DNA of 64,000 bases. It comes from Phoronis australis (lineage: Eukaryota; Phoronida; Phoronidae). The position numbers and the translations under genes are program-made. Below are positions 48,701 through 57,990 of the stretch, one piece after another (position 1 is the stretch's first letter; each line of letters begins with the position of its first letter). The DNA is taken from positions 631,074 to 695,073 of the forward strand of contig NMRA01000088.1 in assembly GCA_002633005.1 (NCBI GenBank), written 5' to 3'. The notes beneath the pieces were generated by a model. It was not told the DNA's origin. It searched no databases and worked only from the letters and a program-made list of their open reading frames with translations.

Positions 48701-49353
48701 ATATGAAAATTTGTCTAGGATAACCAGAAAGTCGTAATTAAACCAAAAATGGCACTACTGAAAAGCGGTTGCCTTCCGCTTGAACTCGCGTTCCCCCTTG
48801 TGTTCGAACTGGTGACAGACGCATCTAAAAACGACGCATACCAAGACCTAGTTCAGTCACGGACTTTCAAAACATAGTTATAAAAACCTGTCTTTCGATG
48901 GTCGTGGGTGCCTTTTTCCTCACAGCTAAAGCGTCCAAAGCGTGATTAATCATTTGCCTATTTATCAGACCTGGTAAGGAATTTTCAAACATGCTCTGGA
49001 CTGTGGAAGGTTGGTGAAGTTTAGAAATAACTGTGCTGTTCCAATAACTCAGGAGATCTCGTAGTAGATAATCTGTTCAAAGCGGCCCGCTAAAACCAGG
49101 GATTAGTGTGCTGTTCCTTTAATCCAAGACACCTGCATGCGACACGAAGGAGGTAATAATGACGAGTACAAACGATATTTTGAGAAGCTGAGAAACACAT
49201 TCCTCTTGTTATTTCGCCTACCTTTGAATAGGGGACATATCGACCACACGGTGAACGGACTGGCGCTGGAAAATTGGCCAAGAGCTAGCTCCAGAAAGAA
49301 GAGAGGTACTCCGCAAGTGAATAGGAAGAAGAAGTATGGCAGGAGGAACGCGC
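31551..49353 (-). CDS. Gene B: SLC6-family Na+/Cl- dependent transporter, glycine-transporter-like, TM2 to stop
   Basis: Twelve exons on the minus strand: 49222-49353, 45286-45595, 44311-44443, 41825-41959, 40953-41056, 38886-39010, 38443-38555, 36354-36485, 34315-34414, 33143-33243, 32122-32295 and 31551-31733. They sum to 1742 bp, 579 codons plus stop, with unbroken phase. Only the N-terminus and TM1 are missing for a normal length of about 640 residues. Chloride-site residues known from GAT1/SERT are visible: Tyr in TM2, Gln and Ser in TM6 (LQIFYS), Asn and Ser in TM7 (NCLTS). The TM8 sodium-site Asp-Ser is in GLDSQFG. TM6 [25 protein letters not shown] and the C-terminal [16 protein letters not shown] resemble glycine transporters (family knowledge). 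Substrate remains inferred. No frame break was found, so the gene appears intact over this span. Confidence 0.94.
32122..32295 (-). CDS. Gene B exon: TM12
   Basis: 174 bp, 58 codons, phase 0. The acceptor is TTTTTGAACAG and the donor GTAACAAAACG. It encodes [70 protein letters not shown] is the usual loop 6/TM12 arrangement. Confidence 0.93.
32357..32630 (+). mobile_element. Repeat element with hammerhead-like motif, single arm copy
   Basis: Nearly identical over about 270 bp to the right half of 61880-62309: CCACTGATTCTCTGAATAAC, TGAGCTGTATGTTGGCACTT, GATGATGTCTAATGAAAAGA, GAACTTTTTTATTTGTGCGG. Directly upstream (minus strand) of the TM12 exon of gene B. Confidence 0.85.
32514..32541 (+). 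other. Hammerhead-ribozyme-like core CTGATGA...GAAAC
   Basis: CTGATGA is followed by T, then GTCT, a 7-nt loop, AGAC and GAAAC. This resembles the hammerhead core (CUGAUGA, stem II, GAAA). The copies at 62222-62249 (GTCT pairing with GGAC) and, reversed, 61963-61990 keep the pairing. Against it: one extra T before stem II, no convincing stem I, and stem III has a mismatch with G at the cleavage position. Confidence 0.25.
33143..33243 (-). CDS. Gene B exon: loop and TM11
   Basis: 101 bp (2 + 33 codons). The acceptor is ATTTCAG and the donor GTGAGTCC. It encodes [33 protein letters not shown]. The W..LWR..TP pattern marks TM11. Confidence 0.93.
33410..33865. mobile_element. Inverted-repeat element with central (TG)n
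   Basis: 33416-33490 (GCTTGGGGTCAGCATAGTTAAAGACACGACTACACTTTTTGTTAGCG region) pairs with 33790-33862 (AACAAAAAGTTTAGTCGTGT, CTTTAACAAAGCTTGCTTGG). A TG tract of about 60 bp (33658-33722) sits between. A related piece is at 19270-19390. Lies in the intron between TM10 and TM11 of gene B. Confidence 0.75.
33658..33722. repeat. (TG)n microsatellite
   Basis: About 30 TG units with a few TT interruptions. All frames through it are low-complexity. Confidence 0.95.
34315..34414 (-). CDS. Gene B exon: TM10
   Basis: 100 bp (33 codons + 1). The acceptor is TTTGTTTGCAG and the donor GTGAGTGTG. It encodes [33 protein letters not shown]. The GMYIFQ..D motif opening TM10 is typical of SLC6 proteins. Confidence 0.93.
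36354..36485 (-). CDS. Gene B exon: TM9
   Basis: 132 bp, phase 0 at both ends. The acceptor is GTTTGTTGTAG and the donor GTTAGTAATC. It encodes [44 protein letters not shown]. This follows directly from DSQ of the previous exon to give the family motif DSQF. Confidence 0.94.
36888..36957. repeat. Trinucleotide compound microsatellite (TAA/GAT)
   Basis: AGTAATAATAATAATGATAA followed by imperfect ACAATGATGAC and GATGATGATGATGATGAAG units. Confidence 0.85.
38010..38420 (+). repeat. Dispersed repeat family, copy 3 (gene B intron)
   Basis: Contains TTTTCTGAAAGTAGGTCGCC, GCCATTAATCGGGTCACGTGA, ATAGCAAAACAACAATGACC and TTTTCGTTCCATGAAACTTT. Ends just before the donor of the TM8 exon at 38443. Confidence 0.65.
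38443..38555 (-). CDS. Gene B exon: extracellular loop 4 and TM8
   Basis: 113 bp (2 + 37 codons). The acceptor is CGTTAAAG and the donor GTAGGTAC. It encodes [46 protein letters not shown] is the conserved loop 4 helix and LDSQ carries the Na2-site Asp-Ser pair. The acceptor lacks a clear pyrimidine tract (ACTCATCCGTTAAAG), but the frame and protein match make it secure. Confidence 0.92.
38886..39010 (-). CDS. Gene B exon: TM7
   Basis: 125 bp (1 + 41 codons + 1). The acceptor is TTTTTCAG and the donor GTATGG. It encodes [46 protein letters not shown] holds the TM7 Asn and Ser used in Na1 and chloride binding in related transporters. Confidence 0.93.
40013..40113. mobile_element. Short inverted-repeat element, second copy
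   Basis: Left end GCAGTGGCGTATTTAGAGGG, right end AAATCCTGGATCCGCCCCTGG. Contains two long C runs and an ambiguous base at 40061, where sequencing through the homopolymer probably failed. Confidence 0.65.
40953..41056 (-). CDS. Gene B exon: TM6 with ion-site residues
   Basis: 104 bp (34 codons + 2). The acceptor is CATTTCAG and the donor GTATTTTATTG. It encodes [35 protein letters not shown]. The Gln and Ser of QIFYS match chloride-site residues. SLGPAWGGL in the unwound part of TM6 resembles the SLxxAWGGL of glycine transporters (family knowledge). Confidence 0.94.
41825..41959 (-). CDS. Gene B exon: TM5
   Basis: 135 bp, phase 0 at both ends. The acceptor is CTTTTTTCAG and the donor GTGAGTGAGAC. 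It encodes [47 protein letters not shown]5 and the start of extracellular loop 3, in the standard SLC6 order. Confidence 0.94.
42565..43190 (-). repeat. Long inverted-repeat partner of 50790-51400
   Basis: Reverse complement matches 50.79-51.40 kb over about 600 bp: GACTTCCGAAATAGCTGCGCCAT, GCGAACGGGAGGTTTCAACC, GAATTTCGATCCCAGCCG and CAAATCTGAGTCGGGATCAA all have counterparts in order (each quoted in part). Divergence is moderate. No recognised coding product. Some residues are shared in translation ([10 protein letters not shown] versus FLTPAGIEIL), which may be chance of DNA homology. Confidence 0.8.
43883..44281 (+). mobile_element. 399-bp TIR element with THAP-like N-terminal reading frame
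   Basis: Ends CAATAGGGCCGCCCAGGATT and its imperfect complement AATCC/ATCCAGGACGGCCCTATTG form a 28-bp TIR with about 24 matches. The interior plus strand has ATG at 44056 reading [24 protein letters not shown], then stop. A neighbouring frame reads [10 protein letters not shown]. This resembles the start of THAP domains (CSAxxCxN ... F..FP), as in THAP1-type proteins, and P-element-like transposases begin with a THAP domain (family knowledge). If so, this is a non-autonomous derivative. It lies in a gene B intron, 30 bp from the TM4 exon. Confidence 0.6.
44311..44443 (-). CDS. Gene B exon: TM4
   Basis: 133 bp (1 + 44 codons). The acceptor is GTGTTTCAG and the donor GTATAAAAAAG, which is weaker than its neighbours. 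Reading: [44 protein letters not shown]. Length and phases are identical to the gene A TM4 exon. A TIR element (43883-44281) ends 30 bp beyond its 3' border. Confidence 0.93.
45286..45595 (-). CDS. Gene B exon: TM3 and extracellular loop 2
   Basis: 310 bp (2 + 102 codons + 2). The acceptor is CATCTTGTAG and the donor GTAAGAGAGG. It encodes [37 protein letters not shown], cysteines in TKCQN and SICIE, and many sequons (NTS, NAT, NRS, NIS, NST, NGT). It ends EEYW as in gene A. The loop is 16 residues longer than in gene A and looks heavily glycosylated. Confidence 0.94.
46190..46860. other. Intron stretch with a 167-codon minus-strand open frame, not accepted as a gene
   Basis: 46265-46768 is open on the minus strand but starts without context, has no known motif, and an overlapping frame (46345-46533) is equally open with a Gln/Lys-rich stretch ([20 protein letters not shown]) of coiled-coil character. 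It may be the remnant of a mobile-element protein. Confidence 0.3.
47455..47660. repeat. Dispersed repeat, copy 1 (copy 2 at 63115-63300)
   Basis: GGGGTAAGCAAGCTTTGAAAC, GATTTGCCAAGCGATG.A.ATT, GGGCAGAGCTCGAAAA and CATGGCGGCGCAACATACC match GGGTAAGCAATATTTGAAAC, ATTCGCCAAGCGATGCATATT, GGGAGAGGCTCGAAAA and CATGGCGGTGCAAAATGCC. Confidence 0.65.
47950..48430. mobile_element. Foldback element with about 150-bp arms
   Basis: Left arm: GGGACCGGTCTCCTATCTTT, TACTCGAAATGGAACTCGAA, TTTTGGGCGAACTCAAGATA, ATGCTCGAGTACACAATA. Right arm in reverse complement: GGGCCCGGTCTCTAATCTTT, TACTCGAAATGAAGTCGAAA, TTTTGTGCGAACTTAAGGTA, GTGCTCGAATACATTATA. A related single arm lies at about 43445-43640. It is in the intron between TM2 and TM3 of gene B. 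Confidence 0.85.
49222..49353 (-). CDS. Gene B exon: TM2
   Basis: 132 bp with acceptor ...CATTTCAG and donor GTAGGCG. It encodes [44 protein letters not shown]. It starts at phase 1, so a TM1 exon ending in a single G is required upstream. I searched 49.4-64 kb by eye for the WRFPY region on the minus strand and found none. Confidence 0.94.
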
Positions 49354-50789
49354 CTGAAATGAACAAAATGAAGAGAATACAATAAGTCATCTACTTATTT
49401 CTCTGTATGAAGAAATAATTGGGCGACTGCACTTCAGCATGTAAAAATGACATTTTCGGCCAAAAGGTGGTGACAAACGCGCACTGGATTATGGGAAAGT
49501 ATTAACTCGCAGGAGATAAAACTTATATGTCATAGTCAAAAGGAATCGAGAACAAAGTGTTGCGGTTTAACTAGGTGGTATACACCCCTGCTCGACATCA
49601 AATTCCGAAGTCAAACCCAACGACACTGAGGCTGTGAGTCCAACAGGGGGCGGGCCCCCTGGAGCATCCTTGAATCCGCCTGTGTACCGCAATATCGGCC
49701 TCTTACTGTGACCGGCTGAGTGGTCACGGGCACTATGGTCATAAAATTGTTTCTCACGTGACCTGGAATGTGTTACGTCACGACTGGTTAGTAACGCCGA
49801 GTACGTAATTTTTGATATAACATGGGCGAATCACAAAGTAGTGCAAAGTAGTGCAAAGTAGAAATCCATACGGCTAGCCTTTTATCGTCTGCAAAACACT
49901 AATACCAATAACCAAACAATGCCGGAATTCAGTGAAGGTCACAAGGTTACGATTGACCAATCGGGTGTTGTATTTGTACGTACTCCCAATCGGAAGAACA
50001 TGCAAACAACTTCTTAAACGGACTCATCTTCGACGGTGATTTCCATATCCACGTTCATTCAAACGTAGACAAACCCCAACTCAAGAAACTTCGGGGTCAG
50101 GTTGACTAGATGTGCTGTCTCAATGTCAATCCAGTGCTCAAGCGCGGGGATTTGAGGATGCCCTCCTGGCTGTGTTACTTATAAACATTTGTTACGTTTT
50201 AATGTTAAAGAGTATTTATTAGATTCTAACTCTGAACGTTTGTTTCGAAAGCTAAATACAATTTACAATTGTTAAGTTTAAAATAAAATTATTAACAAAA
50301 AGGAAATGGTTCTACCTTACATTTCGCAAGCGCCGTTTTTAAAAAGTTGCGTCATATGATTGGAATTTCGTCAAAATCCCGAAGCTTGCCAAGGGATGTT
50401 CACGGAGATGTTTTTCCCATGTCATAAACTTGAGACGAGTGTAGAATTCTCTATTTCCCCACCCTGTATTTGTTCAAGCACATCGCAAAGGGGTTTCGTG
50501 TATTGTTATGTCATGGCATTTGGTAATTGCCCTCAAATGAATATCAGGAAATAAAGTTAATTCTTGAAAACGTTGACTAGGACGGCTATGTTTAATGTTA
50601 GACACCAATTTCAAAACAAATGGTTTTAGACCGATAAACAGGGCGAAATGCAATTTTGGCCTTTTGCTCTCATAATATGGGCCTCATAATGTTCGTTACC
50701 GTGACAGGATTCTATTTGACTGGGAGTGCGTATATGCGTCTTTTTCTAATTACCAATGTTAGGGTTTCCCAATCCGACTAAATTCTGAA

Positions 50790-51400
50790 GCAGCTTCTTG
50801 ATTCGCTAATGAAACGCAATAGGCGACTTTTCATATTAGCGCTCTCTAGAGAAATGATAACACGAAAATGACTTCCGATTGATCCCGACTCAGATTTGGT
50901 GGACAGAAATCCAATTAACTACATAGTGATTCATTAATTTAAAAGCAGGGGAGTCAATTCCACTGCCAGTCACTCCCATTGTTTGATTAGCTTAAATTCA
51001 CTAATTTAAATTAGCTTTTTGACACCGGCTGGGATAGAAATTCTCACGCTTTATCAGCCTCAGCCACTGGCTTTCAGTTGTCGGCGGATTCTTTCTCGCA
51101 GTGGGAAATGTATAGAACATGCCGTCATTGTTCATTCATTGATATTTTGAAAGGTTTGCCCTCTCACATTAGTACATGTACATCCCACTGCACAGCAGTG
51201 GAAATTTCCCGATGTTATAATAGCAGGAAATGTGTTAAAGCACTGTTTATACCAGTAGGTTGAAACCTCCCGTCCGCATTACATAGGATCAGTAGGTGGC
51301 CCTGATCTCTCCATCAATACCTGATCGCCGTCGGGCGGGTTAGTGAATTTTAGTATGGCGCGGTTATTTCGAAAGTCAGCTATTGTTTGGCTAGAAGAAA
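50790..51400 (+). repeat. Long inverted-repeat partner of 42565-43190
   Basis: See 42565-43190. The pair encloses the TM2, TM3 and TM4 exons of gene B. Confidence 0.8.
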
Positions 51401-51489
51401 CAGTGTGAACAGCTTATTATTTAAAATGACATTATATTCTTATTAAAATGGCATAGGCAAATAATTGAATTCGGACCTCAAAAGCGAAG

Positions 51490-51735
51490 CCACCTATATT
51501 AATATAGCTGACCCGCTCTCCGGCCGCATTTTTCTTGAGGACCCCTATAATAATATAGGGGCCTTGCCGAAAGGCGGCCGGAGAGCGGGGCCAGCTATAT
51601 TAATATAAAGGGCCCCGCCGGAGGACGGCTGATGAGTGAGGCTCATTAGGTCCCGCTCTCTGGCCGCCTTCCGGCGAGGCCCTCTATATTAATGTAAAGA
51701 GCCCCGCTTTTCGACTGCCTTTCGGCGAGGTCCCA
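51490..51735. repeat. Array of GC-rich hairpins with CTATATTAATATAG centres
   Basis: AT palindromes (CTATATTAATATAG and variants) occur at about 51493, 51543, 51594 and 51684. They are separated by GCCCCGCTCTCCGGCCGCC-type GC-rich blocks that are themselves complementary to one another. Spacing is near 50, 50 and 90 bp. Confidence 0.8.
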
Positions 51736-53319
51736 CAGTGACGAATTTAGAGGGTACATGTACCAGGCGTGCCTTCCGTATACACCACCAAACCTGACTG
51801 GCGAAAACGAAAGACATCGCGAGATATTGCCCTGAAGGCAACGCCTGTACGAATTATTTGCAAGGCACACGGATTTCATTATCAACAGACCAGAATTTGT
51901 GGAGAAACCAACATAAAATCACAGGTACACTTCATCGGCGGGTCAGCAATACTTTTTCGTTACCACCAATTTACGGAAACGATAGGTTTTGTGAACAAAT
52001 CGATCAATGTTGACCATGACCCTATGTTTTTACATCCCCTCGTGAATACTTTACAGTGCTGGATTTACAGGGTGTTGAAGGGACAAATACTCCTGGGCAA
52101 CCCTCCAAAAGTGGATCCCATCTGAGAGGAAGTGTCTTAATATGAAATACTCTAATATAAAAGCTATATCGTTAACAAAAAGTAGAAAGGAGTGACAGTT
52201 GATTCCAAAACAAGAAAAGGGTCCCCATGTTTGCTCTCTTCGGGCCACCACCAAGAGCTGGGCTGTGTTCGATGGAACTCCCCCTCCGCGGAAAAGGTCC
52301 AGCCCCAGCATATCCGTTTAAGATATTTTTATAGAAGGATAGATGGACTTCAACAACAACACTGTTGTAGCTATTGATACTACTAACTACAATGATAACT
52401 AAATTAGTAGGAATTTTGAAATTGCTTTAGACTCAAAGCGTTTCACGTGGCATCGGGCCGTACCCGGCCAACTGCGCCCAAGTGATGTATGTGTAGATGA
52501 CAGGATATCGGTCAGACGATAAAAGGAGGCTTGGTCAGCATTGAGCGCGCGTGGTGGCAACACCAAATAGCAATAAGGGAATCTAAAAGTGAATGCCTAT
52601 ACTGCTACTGTAGGCATAGATGTCTAGCCCAATGACCTAAGCAAGCTGTATAGCAACGAGACGGCTTCCAAAAAGTAGTGCGATGTGAATGCCTAAAATC
52701 GGCCAAGAAACAAAACAACCATAATCATTTGAGATGTGTTATTCTGCTATTTTGGTTTAATTGCTGCCATAGTACGGTAAAGAGCAAACATTTTCAAATT
52801 TTGAATTGAAAGTGATCGTCCAATATGCAAATATGTTGTCCATCCTGTGCCCACTCTGATTGTGGATTGGTGGATTGACGTGCACGCGTGTACATGTGTG
52901 AGCGTTTGTGTTCTTTTACAGACAGTTGACTTAAGTTCACTATACGCCTAATTCATGCAGACGAGAAACACGCTCCAAAACGTGGCTCACTACGATTGCT
53001 CCGTTAAATGGCTAATCGGCATAGTTGTGTTCAGCGTTCCTGGAACGGCGATAGAAAAAATACAGACATTCAACTGTCTTTTTACAATGCTTAAAGACGT
53101 TGAGATTCGGAAGCGTTGGGTCGTTGCCATAAGCCGCGACGAAGGAAAATATTTCCGGGTAAAATTGATAATTTTTTTTCGAAAGTTTGATCACATTTTG
53201 TCACATCTCGGTTGCCGAGCATCATAGCAACGACCGGTGAATCTTCGGCCAGCTAGGCTGTGTTTTTATGAATACGGGTTGAAACATGATGCATTTTTTC
53301 CAATCTCTCGATTTTGGGG

Positions 53320-53625
53320 CCGAATATCAGCCCTATTCCCCTCTCAAAAATATTGAAAAATCACGCGAAATTCCCCTCACGAGGCCTAAAAATTCCCCTA
53401 AAGTGTTTGAAATTTTCCCCTAAAAGTTCAAATCACCTGTAACCACACAGGTGATAATTTGAAAGAGAACAAAATGCTACTTGAGACAGAGCCTATGAAA
53501 GCTTGCAACAGGGCGGGGATGCAACTGATGGAGATCGAGAGGTAGAATTTCCCCCTCACTCGGCGAAAACAATCCCCCTCTCAGAAGGCACAGGCACCTT
53601 TCCCCTCGGATGAGCGAGGCCCCTG
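53320..53625. repeat. Degenerate TTCCCCTC-rich stretch
   Basis: TTCCCCTC or a one-base variant recurs about eight times (AAATTCCCCTCACGAGGCC, AAATTCCCCTAAAG, TTTTCCCCTAAAAG, TTTCCCCCTCACTCGGC, CCTTTCCCCTCGGATG). Unit boundaries are unclear. Confidence 0.5.
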
Positions 53626-54554
53626 AGAAAACATGATAACTATGCTTGACCGGTCCAGTTAATTGAAATTAAGCTCTAAAACTAGATGGGCTACTTTTTC
53701 AGGTTATGCTTCGGACAAACGAACTAGATGTTTTAATTTTAAAATTCAACTTGGTCCAGATTGATATTCGAAACCGAACACATGAAATATATGTAAGAAT
53801 TATCAAAACCAACAAAGCAGAATTGATGGTCAAATAATTTTTATTTTCACTTAATTACCAGCCTGGGTTTTTATTTTCATAAAAATATATTTAATCACAT
53901 CAATCATTCTTGCAAATCAAGGACAAAGCAACGGTAGTCCCTCATCCCTCATTACCAGAACCTATGCTATGTTGGCTGCTTATATAATTCTTGATCTGCA
54001 AGTTAAACCAAATGTCACTTGCACATGACAGCAAAATGCGATGAGCCACCGCTGTCGAATATATCTTCAACTCGTCAAAAATACGAGAAGATGACCTGGT
54101 TCGTGTAGAAAACATTTTCATCAACAAGAAGAAACGTAACCTTGCATTCAGCATATGCTAAGGCTTTGCTACGACTATCTCGTAAGTCTAATGCGTATGA
54201 AATAACGAAATTACGATGAAGTTAGGCTTCAACTCTCGCAGTATCATCTTCCGCTTTGTTATCGCAGTGAGCCTCGGTTTAGATTCTATTGTCCGCCCCG
54301 TGAATTAGAAGTATAGGCAATCCTTTGCCGTGCTCAAAATATCAGACATTCAACTACCGTGTTTTCATGCACTGAGAAAACCCCGTCAAGCCTTTTCACT
54401 TTTTTGGGAAATGAAGGCCTAGACTTAAACTTTGGTCAGTAAAAAAAGCTTCTCTTGTCAATCAGTGTCCATGGTGCACAGCCCCGCAGACTTCATACGA
54501 GCAACAAACTTGATGGAAAAGGTTTCCAAGGTTACATGTCACTACATGTATGCC

Positions 54555-54655
54555 ACTACTGCGAAGGCTCACTTTGACTCCGAAGGTTCGCTACCTTCGA
54601 AAATTCACTACTTCGAATTTCCCCAATTCCAAAACCACAACTTCGACAATTCACA
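54555..54655. repeat. TTCGAA-rich short repeats, inverse of 55375-55465
   Basis: Degenerate units such as CGAAGGTTCGCTACCTTCGA and CACTACTTCGAATTTCCCC. At 55375-55465 the complementary units GTAGTGAACTTCGGAATAG and GTGAACCTTAGGAGTAGC occur. The two blocks, about 820 bp apart, may be the arms of one element. Confidence 0.5.
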
Positions 54656-54699
54656 ACTCTGATTGTCTGCTCGCAACTCATTCTCAAGCATGCAGGGAC

Positions 54700-54865
54700 A
54701 ACATCTGGGGCCTGGGCGGCTCATCAAAGGGGGCTGGGGAGCTATAGCCACCCACTTATTTCAGTGCTGCGCTGCTCACGGCATGGGTGGCGCGCACCAT
54801 TGTGGGCTGGGGGGCTATAGTCCCCACTTATTTCATTGCTGCGCCGCCTATGGGGTCAGGGTTGC
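54700..54865 (+). repeat. GGGCTGGGG-GCTATAG repeat, two direct units
   Basis: GGGGGCTGGGGAGCTATAG, CCCACTTATTTCAGTGCTGC recurs within 80 bp as GGGCTGGGGGGCTATAG, CCCCACTTATTTCATTGCTGC. The same phrases flank the minisatellite at 18.36-18.68 kb. Confidence 0.7.
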
Positions 54866-55849
54866 GGCCACCAACGATGGTTTTAAATTCAAGAAGACTG
54901 AAGGGGACTCCCTGACTTCGTGAAGACAGGCAGGGACAGAGTACCCTACTAACTACATTTAGTTTCGACCCGGCCGTGCGCGAGGTTCCTTGGGTGAGGT
55001 TGAGGCGCAGCGGCTCTAAACTTTTGAGTTGTGCTGCGATGCAATCTTGACATGGATTTGATAAATGTATCGTGGTTGATAATTCATAAATATTGTTACC
55101 CCATATTCTTTCAAAATTGCAAATTCCTGCTCATTTTTTCGTGTTAAGACATGCGGGCAATTTCGCTTGCACATTGAAAATGAATCTAAACAGCGACCAC
55201 CGTCTCTAGTTGTACTGGCCAGCTAGACGGTGGTCACGGCCTACATGAAATTCAAACCAAGTGTTTTAGTACCTGGACGTTGTTTTCGATATAGGTGCAT
55301 CTAATAACCGAAGTATCGTTTTGTTTTGCATGTAAAAGTATAAAAACTACAGTTTGAAAGTTTAAATGTTTTCGGAGAAGTGGACCTTCGGAGTAGAGAA
55401 TATTCGAAGTAGTGAACTTCGGAATAGTGAACCTTAGGAGTAGCAAACCTTCGAAACAGTGGGATGCTCCCAATTCCAGCTACGAAAGAAACTTCAGTAA
55501 CGCGCAAAAATTCAAGATCAACAATTTCGTCAAGTAATTCTCCGACTAAACTTCATATTTCCGTCCGAGCATGTAATGAGGTGTAATCACTCGTTTAAGC
55601 ATGCCTGATTTGAAATGTTGACAGGAGGTAACGAGAGAACGTTCTCTTGCTGGACCACATTACATCCGAATTTGTGTCCCGTTCTTTGCGACCAACCGCC
55701 ACATCATCCTCATCTCTGAAGTTCCGTATCACAACAGAAACATAAAGCAGTGTCATTGTCGTGTATACCAATTTCCCTTCCCCAAAATAAAATGCGTCAG
55801 AGGCCTTACTGAAAACTCTACAGTGTCGACGTTTGCAATATATCAAAGG

Positions 55850-57100
55850 CCCACCGTTCTAGAAATTTGAACCACTCCCGCTCAATGTTGGCTACGGGCC
55901 TGGTATGAATGCATAAACGATCGAACTGCAATTAATTTAAAAACTGGGGGTGTCCTGGTCATTGCCCCCAATGGTAACGCATTCATAATGGTGGACGACA
56001 CCGTGGACTCGCTTGTTCGAAAAATCAGCGCACGACAATTATCTTTTTCTCACCTCCTTTACTGGAAAATTTGCAATTAGTTGACTGGACGGTAGAGGCC
56101 GCTACGTTTCAAAATGGCCCCAGAATGTCATAGTTTTATCGCGCAAAAGATTTATAGCCACTCGTAAATATTTCTCAGCTCTAAGTATGTCTAGAAGGGA
56201 CTTGAGTAAAGTTTGGTAGAGTACAATTTGGGTTAAAAGCATCTGAATAATTTAAAGGTCTGAGTAAAATTTGCTGGTCATGGACCTTGATGTCTCGAAA
56301 GATCGTGACTAATTTTCGAGATCATACAATGCTCGGCAAAACTTGTTTTTTATTGTTTCCAATATTTTGATATATTTTCGGTTATTCAAAACTACCGCAG
56401 TTTTGCAAATCTCCGTGGCATATTGTTAACAAGATTAGGTAAGGTTTCAACCGATTTGTTTTGATTTTTCGTGATTTGGACACGTCCTCCAGCATCCTCA
56501 TAATTACGTTTTCCTGCTCAGAGATTTTCGATAGGTCCGACGAATTAGGAGGCCACAAATTGCAGACAACATGCTTGGGACATTAGTTTTGCATGCACAA
56601 TGCCATAATGCAAAATTCTATTTCGGCTTATTGCTTCCTTACCAAGCATTGTAATTAAATCATTTGCATGTTTTCACCCACTGCTCTAATGTAAGTGGAT
56701 TTCATGTAGCTATTTTTGAGAATTTGCATAAATTGTGCAAATTAAGGCAGTCATGATTGAAAATTCGTCTTGCGCTTATAGCTGCTTGTATCAGGCACCA
56801 CCGGAAAAATTATTGATTTTACACCCGTGTTTCTTGCTTTGTTATGAAATACGTTTGCAGGTTGTTGTATGATAAATTTCCATAAATTATGCAATTCATG
56901 TGAACCATTATTCAAGATTCTGCTGTTTAAAATGCTGTTTCTTCTCTATTGCATGTCAATAATCATAAATTCGCAGTATTCAAGTAAATTGAGACCATTG
57001 AAAGTACTTTGGCTCATCGTCTTCGTTACCTGATTTTGGATGGTTTGATTAAGTTCGAGAGACTTTTGCGCGGCAGTACCTTCTGAAACAAGATTTGAAA
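55850..57100. other. Gene-free stretch
   Basis: AT-rich. No recognised exon, and I see no tandem or inverted repeat. Confidence 0.4.
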
Positions 57101-57113
57101 TTATCATGAGATG

Positions 57114-57319
57114 CATGCGCGCACCCAGACTAAAAAATGATGACTGTGGACATTTTACTAAGATTCACGGGGTACGCTCAGAGCTATGAACTGTATATTC
57201 GCCGAATTTTGGTAGTTCCTACACTTTTAGTGGACTTTGTCTCACTTTCTACTTTTTTCCGAGTTCTTGTTTCTCTGAGGCGGACCTTTTTATCCACTTC
57301 GCTCCTGGGTGCGCGCATG
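57114..57319. mobile_element. MITE with TIR CATGCGCGCACCCAG, copy 3
   Basis: Perfect 15-bp ends CATGCGCGCACCCAG and CTGGGTGCGCGCATG. It shares TTTTAGTGGACTTTGTCTC and GAGGCGGACCTTTTT with copy 2, while its left interior is different. Confidence 0.8.
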
Positions 57320-57734
57320 AGATGTGAGTTCCTACTACGGAAAATCACCTTACTTTCCGTAACGTCACTAAAATCGTACACCCAAACATTCATTTGCATA
57401 GCTTTACATTCATTGACAAATTGTAAATGTAAAAACAAAAAAATCTCCAAATAGGTGACCTTTGCACTAATGATGTTCCTCGCAGGCTCACACTCATGTA
57501 GCCCGCATCATGCAGTGTTATTCCCCAGCACCACTTCCTGACCACTGGACACGGTTCAGTGATTTGCGGTGAATCACTTTCGCCCCAAAACTCGTTCTTA
57601 AAAAATATTTGGCAATTTTCAACTTGCTTCGCATTCGCATCGTCGTTTTATGTTGTGTTCCTAATTAATTTTGCCAGCAATTACAGACATAAGTAATTAG
57701 CCTGCAAGTTCCACTTCAACACACTATAAATGTT

Positions 57735-57990
57735 TGCTTAGAAAATGTCCAAAGCCTTCAACTGAAGCACAACCTGACATATTCAAAATAACAGCATCTT
57801 CTCTTTTTATCAGTTTAGAAAACATTTGATTGCAGAAAAGCTGCACTCATGAAGATCTAAAGATGAACGTGTACGTTTATTTTAGTTGGTGTATATATTG
57901 TCAGTTACGTCGTTTCACCCCACATGTGACAAGGCTGATGTACCGCAGTCCCAGCCACCATAAAACGGTCATAACCAGGGCAAGAACTTA
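57735..57990. repeat. Dispersed repeat, copy 2
   Basis: See 26340-26695. Contains ACTGAAGCACAACCTGACAT, CCCCACATGTGACAAGGCTG and CAGCCACCATAAAACGGTCA. Confidence 0.65.
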
